This document shows positions 41,002-50,875 of a DNA stretch of 64,000 bases, piece after piece. The position numbers were made by a program, and so were the translations under genes. The stretch is from JAFECT01 sp035551675 (lineage in GTDB: Bacteria; Pseudomonadota; Alphaproteobacteria; Caulobacterales; Caulobacteraceae). The DNA is taken from contig DASZMV010000067.1 of NCBI GenBank assembly GCA_035551675.1, forward strand, positions 43,112 through 107,111. Reading direction: 5' to 3'. The stretch's first letter is position 1. Each line of letters opens with the position of its first letter. The notes under the pieces are model-generated. The model worked only from the letters and a program-made list of their open reading frames with translations, did no database searches and was not told the DNA's origin.

Positions 41002-41522
41002 GCGGTTTCCCCTACGCGCATCACGCCGTGCTCGCGCAGCCAAATGAGCAGGTCGAGCGGCGGCGGCGCTGCGCCGGCGGCGCTGATCAGCGCATGCGCC
41101 TGGCCGCGGTGATGGGTCTGGTGGTTGAAGAAATGATCGAGCGCCGGCGGCAACGGCGTGACGAAGGTCTTGCCCTGGGTGTTGGTGTATTCGAGGTCGT
41201 GCGCCAACGCTTCCGGTGTCAGCGTTTCGGTATAGCGCACGATGCGCGCATCCTCGGCCTCGCGCGCGGCGCGCAGCGAGGCGAGATCGTCGAAGATCAC
41301 GAGATCGAGCTGGGTGTAGGTCTCGCCTTCACCGTCGAAGCGATGCATCCAGATGCGGTCCCCGACCATGAGGTGGTTCAGCGTCCGGTGCAGCGACCCG
41401 AAGAACGCCTTGCGGTCGCGGCGATATTCGGCGTCCGGCAGGGCCTGCGCCGCGTCATACAGGCGCGTGTTGGCCCAGGCGTTGTAGGACGCGAACATCC
41501 GGTAATGATCAGGCGTGCTCAT
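40998..41522 (-). CDS. DinB family protein
   Basis: A 174-residue four-helix bundle of the DinB/YfiT superfamily. Metal-binding histidines fit LHRTLNHLMVGDRIW (first pair) and FNHQTHHRGQAHALI (C-terminal pair HQTHHRGQ). Bacterial DinB-like proteins act as metal-dependent thiol transferases or hydrolases. It begins directly after the cysS stop (TAAATG) and is coupled to the SRPBCC gene. Confidence 0.88.
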   Translation of the reverse strand: MSTPDHYRMFASYNAWANTRLYDAAQALPDAEYRRDRKAFFGSLHRTLNHLMVGDRIWMHRFDGEGETYTQLDLVIFDDLASLRAAREAEDARIVRYTETLTPEALAHDLEYTNTQGKTFVTPLPPALDHFFNHQTHHRGQAHALISAAGAAPPPLDLLIWLREHGVMRVGETA

Positions 41523-42917
41523 TTACACAGGCTCCTGGAAACGCCATGTCGCGCCGCCCGGCCCATCCATGACCACGACCTTCAACGCGTTCAGCTCGTC
41601 GCGAATACGGTCCGCCTCGCCCCAGTCCTTGGCCTTGCGCGCCGCGTCGCGCGCGACGATCAGCTTGTCGATGTGCGCCTTCTGGTCCTCGTCGGCGCCC
41701 GCCTCGAACCAGGCGTCGGGGTCGGCGTGCAACAGGCCCACCAGCTCGCCCGCCGCCAGCAGCGCGCCCTTGGCCGCCGCCGCGCCCGCGTGGTCCTTCG
41801 CCGCCACGGCCTTTTCGATCAGGGTCGACAGTTCGAACAGCACCGAAAGCGCCCCCGGCGTATTCAAGTCGTCGTAGAGCGCTTCGATGAAGGCCTGCGA
41901 CGGTTCGCTAGCGCCGGCGTCGATGTGTTTCGCGCGACGGAGCGCCCCGTAGAGTCGGTCGAGGTTCTTGCGCGACTGCAGCACCAGCGCGTCGGTCCAA
42001 TCGAGCGGCGCGCGGTAGTGACCCTGCAACAGCGCCAGGCGCACCGCCTCGCCCGGCACGTTCTGCACGAGGTCGTGCAACAGTTTCACATTGCCGAGGC
42101 TCTTGGACATCTTCTCGGCGTCCATGGTGAGGAAGCCGTTGTGCACCCAATAGCGCGCATACACGGGATCTCCGTGGGCGCAGACGCCCTGGGCCAGCTC
42201 GTTCTCATGGTGGGGAAAGATCAGATCCTGGCCGCCGCCGTGGATGTCGATGGGGAAGCCCAGCTCCTCTTCGATCATGGCCGAGCATTCGATGTGCCAG
42301 CCGGGACGCCCCGGCCCCCAGGGCGCGGTCCACTCCGGCTCGCCGGTCTTGGACGGCTTCCACAGCACGAAGTCCTGGGGATTTTTTTTGTAGGGCGCGA
42401 CCTCGACGCGGGCGCCGGCGATCATGTCCTCGAGATTGCGGCCCGATAATTCACCGTAATTACGGTAAGCGGCGACATCGAACAGGACGTGGCCTTCCGC
42501 GACGTAAGCGGCCCCGCGTTCGATCAGGGCCGCGATCTGGCGACGGATCGCCTCGATGTGCTCGGTCACGTGCGGGGCCAGGGTCGGCGGCAGGACGCCG
42601 AGCTCGGCCATGTCCTCGAGATAAGCCGTCTCGTAACGTGCAGAGATCTCGCCGATCGGCACGCCTTCGTTGATGGCCTTGGCGTTGATCTTGTCGTCCA
42701 CGTCGGTGACGTTGCGGGCGTAGATCACCTGGTCCGCGCCATAGAGCCGGCGCAAGAGGCGGAACAGGACGTCGAACACCACAGGCGGGCGGGCGTTGCC
42801 GATGTGGGCGTAGTCGTAGACCGTCGGCCCGCAGACATAGAGCGTCACCCGGCCCGGATCGCGGGGCTCGAACTCACGCTTGCGCCGCGCCATGGTGTCG
42901 TAGAGGGCCAGTTTCAT
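41523..42917 (-). CDS. cysS: Cysteinyl-tRNA synthetase
   Basis: A 464-residue class I synthetase that charges tRNA(Cys). HIGH is HIGN in YDYAHIGNARP. Zinc ligands include the Cys in LYVCGPTVY, the Cys in GWHIECSAM and FPHHENE. KMSKS is present exactly (EKMSKSLGN). The DALR and C-terminal regions are complete. It heads an operon with the DinB and SRPBCC genes and is divergent from folE, with about 180 bp between starts. Confidence 0.97.
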   Translation of the reverse strand: MKLALYDTMARRKREFEPRDPGRVTLYVCGPTVYDYAHIGNARPPVVFDVLFRLLRRLYGADQVIYARNVTDVDDKINAKAINEGVPIGEISARYETAYLEDMAELGVLPPTLAPHVTEHIEAIRRQIAALIERGAAYVAEGHVLFDVAAYRNYGELSGRNLEDMIAGARVEVAPYKKNPQDFVLWKPSKTGEPEWTAPWGPGRPGWHIECSAMIEEELGFPIDIHGGGQDLIFPHHENELAQGVCAHGDPVYARYWVHNGFLTMDAEKMSKSLGNVKLLHDLVQNVPGEAVRLALLQGHYRAPLDWTDALVLQSRKNLDRLYGALRRAKHIDAGASEPSQAFIEALYDDLNTPGALSVLFELSTLIEKAVAAKDHAGAAAAKGALLAAGELVGLLHADPDAWFEAGADEDQKAHIDKLIVARDAARKAKDWGEADRIRDELNALKVVVMDGPGGATWRFQEPV

Positions 42918-43097
42918 CGTTACGCCAATTGCCGGGGACTATCGGCGTCCCATATAGCTGGGGGATTGCAGGGAGCCTATGGGCGGGAACCCGGACGATA
43001 AGTCCGCCGTCGAACCCCCGCAGACAGAGGGATGCCACGCGTCATTCCGGGGCCATCGCCCCGGCGCTACTCGGCCCTCAGAAAGAGTTCTACCCGC

Positions 43098-43724
43098 ATG
43101 GACGCCCGTACCGATCCCCGCTCTCCCCGGGGCGCGAACGAATTGGAGCCCGTCAAGAAGCCCAGCCGCGAGGCCGCCCTGGACGCGGTCCGGACCCTGA
43201 TCGCCTGGTCGGGGGACGACCCTCGCCGCGAGGGCCTGCTCGACACCCCCCAGCGGGTGGTCGACGCCTATGGCGAGTGGTTCCAGGGCTACCACGCCGA
43301 CCCCGCCAAGGAGCTCGAGCGGGTGTTCGAGGACGTCCAGGGCTACGACGAAATGGTCATGCTCAGGGACATCGAGGTGGAGAGCCACTGCGAGCACCAC
43401 ATGGCCCCGTTCCTGGGCAAGGCCTATGTGGCTTACCTGCCCCGGGCCAAGGTGGTCGGCATCTCCAAGATCGCCCGGGTGGTGGAGATCTTCGCCAAGC
43501 GGCTGCAGACCCAGGAGACCCTGACCCAGCAGATCGCCGACGCCATCACCGAATCCCTTGATCCCGAAGGGGTTGCGGTCCTGATCGACGCCGAACACCA
43601 GTGCATGACCACCCGGGGAATCCACCACCGGCACGTTTCGACCATCACGACCCAGTTCACAGGCGTCTTCAAAGCGGATATGGGCCTGCAGGACCGTTTC
43701 CTTCGGTTGACCCAGCGCGGCTGA
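43098..43724 (+). CDS. folE: GTP cyclohydrolase I
   Basis: A zinc enzyme that opens GTP to dihydroneopterin triphosphate, the first step of folate synthesis. The 208-residue protein has the signature SHCEHHMAPFLG with zinc Cys and His, AYLPRAKVVGISKIARVV, and the second zinc cysteine in EHQCMTTRG. The ATG at 43098 is used; an earlier in-frame ATG at 43032 would give a non-conserved tail. folP lies at 54.5-55.3 kb. Confidence 0.95.
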   Translation: MDARTDPRSPRGANELEPVKKPSREAALDAVRTLIAWSGDDPRREGLLDTPQRVVDAYGEWFQGYHADPAKELERVFEDVQGYDEMVMLRDIEVESHCEHHMAPFLGKAYVAYLPRAKVVGISKIARVVEIFAKRLQTQETLTQQIADAITESLDPEGVAVLIDAEHQCMTTRGIHHRHVSTITTQFTGVFKADMGLQDRFLRLTQRG

Positions 43725-43752
43725 GTTCCCCCTACGGGTGAAAGGGGAACTC
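43723..43752. terminator. Possible hairpin at the folE stop
   Basis: A perfect 9-bp inverted repeat GAGTTCCCC / GGGGAACTC with a 12-base loop begins within the folE stop codon. There is no T-run, so it may be a structural element or a factor-dependent end rather than an intrinsic terminator. Confidence 0.35.
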
Positions 43753-43856
43753 CAGGCGCGGTCGCCTCTTTACTTGGGGCGGTCGAGGTGTGAGTTTTCG
43801 CCCGGAATTACGCGTGCGCGCCTACAGGATGGGCGGCCGGCAAGGAGAACGAATAG

Positions 43857-44321
43857 ATGGCTGCAAAGCTATCCGGCCCGACCAGCGGCAAGAAGTACAC
43901 CATCGAGGCCAACTCGGATATCAACGTGACGCCCTTCGTGGACATCATGCTGGTGCTCCTGATCATCTTCATGGTGTCCATCCCGCCGTCGACCGCGTTC
44001 TACAAGATCGACATGCCGCCGGCGCCGCTGCACCCGCCGCCCAATCCCGACACGCGCAAGCCGGTGATCATCTCGCTGAACGCGAACGGCAACATGTACC
44101 TCGCCGGCGCGGTCGATAAGCAGACCTCGATGGAAGCCGTCGTCTCCGACGTCAGCCAGGCGCTGCGCACGACCTATCCGGAAAAGGGCGATCCCCGGAA
44201 CAACTCGGTCTTCCTCCGCGCCGACGCGGACGTGAAGTACGACAAGTTCATGGATGTCCTGAACACGATGGAAGACGCCGGTTATTCGAAACTCGGCCTG
44301 ATCAACGAAGACATTTCCTGA
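43857..44321 (+). CDS. Orphan ExbD/TolR family protein
   Basis: A 154-residue biopolymer-transport protein. A short cytoplasmic tail leads to the single membrane helix with the catalytic-type aspartate in INVTPFVDIMLVLLIIFMVS, the ExbD/TolR signature, followed by a periplasmic domain containing VFLRADADVKYDKFMDVLNT. The ATG follows AAGGAGAACGAATAG. No exbB/tolQ or tonB is adjacent, and a strong terminator follows at once, so it is a single-gene unit. It differs from tolR at 62.5-63.0 kb. Confidence 0.87.
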   Translation: MAAKLSGPTSGKKYTIEANSDINVTPFVDIMLVLLIIFMVSIPPSTAFYKIDMPPAPLHPPPNPDTRKPVIISLNANGNMYLAGAVDKQTSMEAVVSDVSQALRTTYPEKGDPRNNSVFLRADADVKYDKFMDVLNTMEDAGYSKLGLINEDIS

Positions 44322-44344
44322 TCGGCCCGAGGGGCTGATGGGAC

Positions 44345-44373
44345 AAAGGCCCGGGTTCATCCCGGGCCTTTTG
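44345..44373 (+). terminator. Intrinsic terminator after the orphan exbD
   Basis: A perfect 11-bp inverted repeat AAAGGCCCGGG / CCCGGGCCTTT with loop TTCAT is followed by TTGCTTTT. This is a strong rho-independent terminator 24 bp after the stop codon. A degenerate copy of the same sequence follows at about 44388-44420. Confidence 0.85.
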
Positions 44374-44444
44374 CTTTTCGGGGTATCGGGCCCGCGTTCA
44401 CCCCGACCCTTTTTGCTTTCAGGGCCTTGGTGTAAGCCCGGCCC

Positions 44445-45083
44445 ATGTTGTCGCCCGTTTTTGCGGCGCTCGCCGCCTTCGCGCTCGCCGCCATCCTGCT
44501 CAGCATCACGCCGGGTCTCGACACCGCCTTGATCGTGCGCACCTCCGCCTCGGAAGGACGGCGCGCGGGGATCGCCGCGGCGCTCGGAACCGCGGTCGGG
44601 TGTCTGTGGTGGGCGTCGCTGACGGCCCTGGGCCTGGGGGCCCTCTTGGCGGCGTCGCAGCTCGCCTACGAGATTCTGAAGTGGGTCGGCGCGATCTACC
44701 TCGTGTGGCTGGGCATCCGCATGATCCTCAATCCGCGAACCGCCTTCGAAGACGCGACAGCGCCGGATCGTGCCCGGCGAGGTTCCCTCGGCTGGCTGAT
44801 CAAGGGCTTCCTGACCAACATCCTGAACCCCAAGGTCGGCGTGTTTTATGTTTCGTTCCTGCCGCAGTTCGTGCCGCACGGCGTTGCGGTCCCGCCGTTC
44901 ATCCTGTTGCTCGGCGCGACGCACGCGGTGATCGGCTTTGCCTGGCTCGCCTTCCTCAGCGGCGCCACGCACCGCATCACCACCGCGCTGAAACGCCCTG
45001 GCGTGGTGAAGGTCCTCGACCGCGTGACCGGGCTCGTCTTCTTAGCGTTCGGCGCCCGACTTGCGCTGGAGAGCCGACGCTGA
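44445..45083 (+). CDS. LysE/RhtB family amino-acid exporter
   Basis: A 212-residue six-helix exporter. The signature region near the N-terminus is LLSITPGLDTALIVRTSASEG, and the second conserved stretch is LKWVGAIYLVWLGIRMI, with KGFLTNILNPKVGVFYVSF in the middle. Substrates are amino acids or derivatives. Its stop (TGA at 45081) overlaps a candidate CTG start of the next gene. Confidence 0.88.
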   Translation: MLSPVFAALAAFALAAILLSITPGLDTALIVRTSASEGRRAGIAAALGTAVGCLWWASLTALGLGALLAASQLAYEILKWVGAIYLVWLGIRMILNPRTAFEDATAPDRARRGSLGWLIKGFLTNILNPKVGVFYVSFLPQFVPHGVAVPPFILLLGATHAVIGFAWLAFLSGATHRITTALKRPGVVKVLDRVTGLVFLAFGARLALESRR

Positions 45084-46102
45084 GCGCGGATCCCATCGGA
45101 GACATCGACGAGGCGGACGAGACGCCGTCCGGCCTGATCGTCATCGACATCGCGGAGGAGGACGCGGGCGCGCGTCTCGACAAGACCCTGGCCGATCGTG
45201 CGGAGGATCTTTCGCGCGCGCGGCTGCAGGCGCTGATCGCCGAGGGCGCGGTGAGCTTCGAGGGCGCGCGCGTCGACAGCGCCTCGATGAAGGCCCAGGC
45301 AGGCCGCTATCGCATTCTCGTGCCGCCGCCTGTCGCCGCCGAGCCGGCGCCCGAGGCGATCCCGCTCGTGGTGCTGTTCGAAGACGCGCACCTGATCGTC
45401 GTCGACAAGCCCGCCGGCATGGCGGCGCACCCGGCGCCCGGCAACGAGACGGGCACCCTGGTCAATGCGCTGCTGCATCACTGCGCGGGCTCGCTCTCGG
45501 GCGTGGGCGGAGTGGCGCGGCCCGGCATTGTGCACCGGCTCGACAAGGACACGTCAGGCGTCATGGTCGCGGCTAAGACCGACCAGGCCCATGCGGGGCT
45601 GTCGGCGCTGTTCGCCAGGCACGACATCGAGCGGCTGTACCTGGCGCTGACCCGCGGCGCGCCGGCGCCCGCGCGCGGACGGATCGAGACCCGGCTCGGC
45701 CGCTCGTCCTCGAACCGCAAGAAGATGGCCGTGCTGAAGGTCGGCGGCCGCGAGGCGATCACCGACTACAAGGTCGAGCGCGTCTTCGGTCCCGCCGCCA
45801 AGCCGCACGAAGACAAGCCTCTGGCGGCCCGCGTCGCCTGCCGGCTCGAGACCGGCCGCACCCACCAGATCCGCGTCCACCTGGCGGCCAAGGGCGCGCC
45901 CGTCCTTGGCGACCCGCTCTACGGCTCCGGCCAACCGGCCGCCCCGGTTCGGGTCGCGATCGAAGCCGCCGGGCTGAAGCGCCAGGCCCTGCACGCCGCG
46001 GTCCTGGGATTTGTGCATCCGGTGACAGGTCAGGTCCTGCGCTTCGAGACCGCCCCGCCTGCGGATATGGCCGCGCTGGAGGCCCGCCTCCTCGACCTCT
46101 GA
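45080..46102 (+). CDS. RluA-family 23S rRNA pseudouridine synthase
   Basis: A 340-residue RluA/RluC/RluD-type enzyme: an N-terminal S4 domain (ARLDKTLADRAEDLSRARLQ) followed by the catalytic domain with the aspartate in GIVHRLDKDTSGVMV, KPAGMAAHPAPGN and RTHQIRVHLAAKG. No ATG, GTG or TTG exists in frame near the start of homology. A CTG at 45080 overlaps the upstream stop as CTGA and is preceded by GGAGAG with 8-nt spacing, so I place the start there. Which uridines are modified cannot be told from sequence alone. Confidence 0.86.
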   Translation: MSADPIGDIDEADETPSGLIVIDIAEEDAGARLDKTLADRAEDLSRARLQALIAEGAVSFEGARVDSASMKAQAGRYRILVPPPVAAEPAPEAIPLVVLFEDAHLIVVDKPAGMAAHPAPGNETGTLVNALLHHCAGSLSGVGGVARPGIVHRLDKDTSGVMVAAKTDQAHAGLSALFARHDIERLYLALTRGAPAPARGRIETRLGRSSSNRKKMAVLKVGGREAITDYKVERVFGPAAKPHEDKPLAARVACRLETGRTHQIRVHLAAKGAPVLGDPLYGSGQPAAPVRVAIEAAGLKRQALHAAVLGFVHPVTGQVLRFETAPPADMAALEARLLDL

Positions 46103-46153
46103 ACCGTCGCAATTGGCTGGCCTATAAGGCCGATCGAGCAACGTCAGGTCCGT

Positions 46154-46182
46154 CTTGAAAAAGGACCCACTAAGTGCTATGT
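46154..46182 (+). promoter_or_regulatory. Heat-shock-type (sigma-32-like) promoter candidate for rpoH
   Basis: CTTGAA at 46154-46159 and CTATGT at 46177-46182 are separated by 17 bp. This matches the alphaproteobacterial RpoH promoter pattern CTTGAA-N17/18-CYTATNT from memory. It lies about 165 bp upstream of the rpoH ATG, so the transcript would have a long leader. Autoregulation of rpoH from such a promoter is documented in Caulobacter; here it is inferred from the match. Confidence 0.5.
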
Positions 46183-46345
46183 ACGCCGCCAATGATCCGC
46201 AAGTGGGACGTAAAGGCCACGCTCGGGAGCCCTAGGCGGCCGGGTCGGCTTACAATGTCCGCAACCATATCTATCTCGGAGCGGTTAGGGGGGTCCTCGG
46301 ACCACAACCAAGCGCTCCGAGCGCCGGCGGGAGACCGGTAAAATC

Positions 46346-47233
46346 ATGGCTTTAAGTTCGCTCGCCGTAATGACGCCGGAAGGCGGTCTGTCCAGATACC
46401 TCACGGAAATCCGCAAATTTCCGATGCTGACCAAGGACGAGGAGTTCATGCTCGCCAAGGCCTGGCAGGAGCATGAGGATTCCGCGGCCGCCCACAAGCT
46501 CGTCACCTCGCACCTTCGCCTCGTGGCCAAGATCGCCATGGGCTACCGCGGCTATGGCCTGCCCATCGGGGAAGTGATCTCCGAGGGCAACGTCGGCCTG
46601 ATGCAGGCGGTGAAGAAGTTCGACCCCGACCGCGGCTTCCGCCTGGCCACCTACGCCATGTGGTGGATCCGCGCCTCGATCCAGGAATACATCCTGCGCT
46701 CCTGGTCGCTGGTGAAGATGGGCACCACCGCGGCGCAGAAGAAGCTGTTCTTCAACCTGCGCAAGGCCAAGAGCCAAATCTCCGCGCTCGAGGAAGGCGA
46801 CATGCGTCCCGAGCAGGTGTCGTACATCGCCACGCGCCTGGGCGTCACCAACGACGACGTCATCTCGATGAATCGCCGTCTCTCCGGCCCCGACGCGTCG
46901 CTGAACGCGCCGCTGCGTTCGGACAGCGAGAGCGAATGGCAGGATTGGCTGGCCGACGACGCCCAGGTCTCGCAGGAGACCGAGGTCGCCGAAGGTCAGG
47001 AGTATTCGCTGCGCATGGGCCTGCTCGAAGAAGCGATGCAAGAGCTCACCGATCGCGAGCGCCACATCCTCACCGAACGCCGCCTGAAGGACGAGCCGAC
47101 CACGCTCGAAGAACTCGCCTCGCAGTACGGCGTCAGCCGCGAACGCGTGCGCCAGATCGAGGTGCGCGGTTTCGAAAAGCTGCAAAAAGCAATGCGCGCG
47201 GCGGCCACGGAGCGGAATCTGGTCGAGGCCTAA
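46346..47233 (+). CDS. rpoH: RNA polymerase heat-shock sigma factor RpoH
   Basis: A 295-residue sigma-70 family factor of the sigma-32 type. Region 2 reads NVGLMQAVKKFDPDRGFRLA and YAMWWIRASIQEYILRSWS, the RpoH box is QKKLFFNLRKAKS, and region 4 has the helix-turn-helix TLEELASQYGVSRERVRQIE. Length and RpoH box separate it from RpoD. The ATG at 46346 follows GCGGGAGACC. A terminator follows the stop codon. Confidence 0.96.
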   Translation: MALSSLAVMTPEGGLSRYLTEIRKFPMLTKDEEFMLAKAWQEHEDSAAAHKLVTSHLRLVAKIAMGYRGYGLPIGEVISEGNVGLMQAVKKFDPDRGFRLATYAMWWIRASIQEYILRSWSLVKMGTTAAQKKLFFNLRKAKSQISALEEGDMRPEQVSYIATRLGVTNDDVISMNRRLSGPDASLNAPLRSDSESEWQDWLADDAQVSQETEVAEGQEYSLRMGLLEEAMQELTDRERHILTERRLKDEPTTLEELASQYGVSRERVRQIEVRGFEKLQKAMRAAATERNLVEA

Positions 47234-47266
47234 GCGTAAGAGAGCCACGAAAAACACGAAAAGCAC

Positions 47267-47300
47267 AAAGGGCGTCCGCTCATTGCGGGCGCCCTTTCTT
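47267..47300. terminator. Bidirectional terminator between rpoH and the CheY-like operon
   Basis: The stem AAAGGGCGTCCGC / GCGGGCGCCCTTT (one G-U wobble) has loop TCATT and is followed by CTTCG on the plus strand; on the minus strand a short A-rich flank precedes it and AAAGG ends the stem. It lies between convergent transcripts. Confidence 0.75.
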
Positions 47301-47331
47301 CGTAAGCCCGCTCACCCATAGTATGGGGGCG

Positions 47332-48141
47332 CTAAGCCGCCGACTTGTTTTCCACCGTCGGGTAGAGGGCAAGGACGCCCTTGACCGGGGCTTCCAAGTC
47401 CGCGCGGGTGGGCGCGGCGTTGGCGAGGGTCATTTCCAGCACCGATACCGCCACCGCCAGGCGCGCTTCGCCGGCGCCGCTGGTGGCCATCTGTTTCAGG
47501 GTCGTCGCCTGGTCGCGCATGGAGCGCAGGGCCTGATTCGGATCGTTGTCGAACTGGTTGAGCGCGGCGCGCAGAATGCGTACGGCCTGGTCGATCACCT
47601 GAACCTGGGCCTCGGCTTCGCTCTGGGCCTTATCGGCCTTGCGCTTGCGCGAGCCGGAGAATTCCGCGGAATTGAATCGCCGCCGATCGGGGCCGACGTA
47701 GCCGACGCCCTCGATCCAGTCGCGCGGCTTGATCGCCACCGCCATCACCCGCTTCAACAGATCGCCGGCGGTGAACGGCTTGCGCAGAAACTCATGCACG
47801 CCGCTGTCGCGCGCATCCTTGATGGTCGCCGCGGTAGCGTCCGAGGTCATCATGATTACCGGCGCCATGCGGCAAGCCAGGTTCGAGCGGCGCAGCTTGC
47901 GGGTGAAGGCGCCCCCGTCGAGCTTCGGACCACCGCATTCCACGAAAATGATGCAGGGATCGCACTCACGCGCCATCTCCAGCGCACGGCGTTCCTCGGG
48001 TTCGAAATACAGATCGCGGGCGCCCAGACCCTTCATTTGGTCGGCGAGCAGGCGGGAGGCGGCGGGGTTCGGATCGATGATCAGAACCCGGCGGACATGG
48101 GCCTCCAGCTTCTGGAGGATTTTCGGATCGACGGCGTACAC
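47332..48141 (-). CDS. CheY-like receiver protein with Glu at the phospho-acceptor position
   Basis: A 269-residue protein: a receiver-like domain (RVLIIDPNPAASRLLADQM to VHEFLRKPFTAGDLLKRV) followed by a basic segment (VGPDRRRF, SRKRKADK) and a helical C-terminal region. The strand that normally ends in the phosphorylated Asp reads CIIFVECGG, so Glu sits there; the Lys of the KPF motif is kept. The start is GTG at 48141, preceded by GAGGAG; an upstream TTG frame is rejected. Some Caulobacter CheY-like proteins with arginine-rich stretches bind c-di-GMP; whether this one does is open. Confidence 0.82.
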   Translation of the reverse strand: MYAVDPKILQKLEAHVRRVLIIDPNPAASRLLADQMKGLGARDLYFEPEERRALEMARECDPCIIFVECGGPKLDGGAFTRKLRRSNLACRMAPVIMMTSDATAATIKDARDSGVHEFLRKPFTAGDLLKRVMAVAIKPRDWIEGVGYVGPDRRRFNSAEFSGSRKRKADKAQSEAEAQVQVIDQAVRILRAALNQFDNDPNQALRSMRDQATTLKQMATSGAGEARLAVAVSVLEMTLANAAPTRADLEAPVKGVLALYPTVENKSAA

Positions 48142-48269
48142 GCGAAAGCGACTCCTCGAACTCAACCGGCGCAGCCTAAACGAGCAGGGTAAAGATCACC
48201 TTGACGATCGGGCTCGTTGGGAAAGACCAGTGATCCGCCCGCTTCGCCCGGGCCGCAATCCCGCGCGGA

Positions 48270-48761
48270 CTAGGCGATCGCCGCGCGTTCAACCCGGACC
48301 TGGGCGTGGCGGATGATCTTGGCCAAGCCGTCGAGCACGGCGGCCTCACCCGCGGCGCCCAGCCGCTCGGGGTGACGCAGCAGTTGCAGACTTTCAACGT
48401 GCACCAGGACCTCGCCGCGGGTGCAACCGCCGGTCTCGATCGTGCAATCGATCATTTCGCAGAGGCTATAGGCGGCGCGACCGACCCCGGGCAGGCTGAA
48501 CGTGCCTGCAATGCTCACGATCTGGTTGGCGAGGTCGTAGAGACGTTGGCGCGTCTCGAGACCCGGATCGCCGACGGCGCCGGACAAAAGCTGGATTTCA
48601 TAGATCAGCTCGTCGATGCGGCCCACGCAATCGGGCCTCACGGCCTCGAGGTTCCGTTCGGCGTCGGCGACCGCGTCCTTCAGTTTCTTTCCGCCAGGAA
48701 CCTTGATCAGCGACGCCAGCCGGTTCTTCACCGGAATGTGGCGGACGACGACGTCCGTCAT
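48270..48761 (-). CDS. HPt-like helical protein lacking the phospho-histidine
   Basis: A 163-residue, mainly helical protein. LANQIVSIAGTFSLPGVGRA aligns by eye with the HPt helix pattern (A-H-x-L-K-G-x-A-G-x-F-G), but Asn occupies the His position and Val the Lys position. The ATG overlaps the stop of the upstream response-regulator gene (ATGA), so the two are coupled. Cys residues are scattered (DCVGR, SLCEM, DCTIETGGC). I do not recognise a named family. Function as an inactive HPt-like adaptor is inference. Confidence 0.62.
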   Translation of the reverse strand: MTDVVVRHIPVKNRLASLIKVPGGKKLKDAVADAERNLEAVRPDCVGRIDELIYEIQLLSGAVGDPGLETRQRLYDLANQIVSIAGTFSLPGVGRAAYSLCEMIDCTIETGGCTRGEVLVHVESLQLLRHPERLGAAGEAAVLDGLAKIIRHAQVRVERAAIA

Positions 48762-49378
48762 GAGTTCATCCTTCTCAGGCCTTGCGCAAAGGCCTCGGTG
48801 TGCGGGTCGGCATCGGCGGCGACGTCAGGCGCAGCCCCGGCGTCGGGCGCGGCCTCGGCGCCTTCCGGCGGATCGTTGCGGCGGCGGCGAGCTTTGTTCT
48901 TTTCGTCGTCATGAAAGCGGCGCTCGGGACCGAGGTACTTGCCGGTGTCGACGAACGGACGGTTCTCGCGCGCGACCCACAGCACCCGCTCGAGCATGAC
49001 GCGCACGCTGACCGGCTTGGCGAGAATGAAGTTGGCGCCGCAGTCCCGCGCGGCCTGGATGTTGGCGCGCTTGCTGTGGCCGCTCAGCACCATGACGGGC
49101 GTGAAACAGTTGGGCTCCGGGACGTGCCGGCGCAGCCAGCTCACGAAGTCGAAGCCGGTGGTGTCGCCGTCGACCACGTCGCTCATCAAGACCAGGTTCA
49201 CCTCGCGCGAAGTCAGGATCTCCTGAGCCTCGGCGACCGTGTTGCAGATGAACGGAGCGCGGACGCCGAAGCCGAACAGAATCTGCTTGGCCACCTGCTG
49301 GCTGAATGGATTGGGGTCGAGCAGCAGCACCGCCGCCGCCTCCATATTGATCCAACCCTCGGGATTCAGGCCCGCCAT
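48758..49378 (-). CDS. CheY-like response regulator with basic tail
   Basis: A 206-residue receiver protein. The acidic patch is in VLLLDPNP, the likely phospho-acceptor Asp is in VLMSDVV, the Thr/Ser position is VMVLSGHS, and the Lys is in ILAKPVS. After the domain comes LGPERRF followed by a basic run (KNKARRRR) and a long Ala/Asp/Pro-rich tail. GPERRF resembles GPDRRRF in the neighbouring protein, so the two share ancestry or a partner. First gene of a minus-strand operon with the HPt-like gene and probably the Glu-type receiver. Confidence 0.83.
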   Translation of the reverse strand: MAGLNPEGWINMEAAAVLLLDPNPFSQQVAKQILFGFGVRAPFICNTVAEAQEILTSREVNLVLMSDVVDGDTTGFDFVSWLRRHVPEPNCFTPVMVLSGHSKRANIQAARDCGANFILAKPVSVRVMLERVLWVARENRPFVDTGKYLGPERRFHDDEKNKARRRRNDPPEGAEAAPDAGAAPDVAADADPHTEAFAQGLRRMNS

Positions 49379-49522
49379 TCCGACAACGTACGTCTAGCCG
49401 ACGCCACGGGGCGTGGCGCCTTCTATCTGAATCTATACAGTAATGGTGAATCTAGTCTTACCGGCCACCTGCGGTTGTGGCTCAGGAGCAGCTTGGTTCC
49501 GGCCGATTCAGGCCCGGCCCGC

Positions 49523-50812
<1,290 letters not shown>

Positions 50813-50875
50813 GTCCTCGTCCTTTCCGAATGCGGGCGTCTCTTAAACGAGTCCCGCTCCAGCGCCTAACCCGGT

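Noticed and set aside
46154..46345. RNA thermometer in the rpoH leader
   Set aside because: A long leader is likely, but I cannot find a helix that clearly masks the ribosome-binding site by eye.
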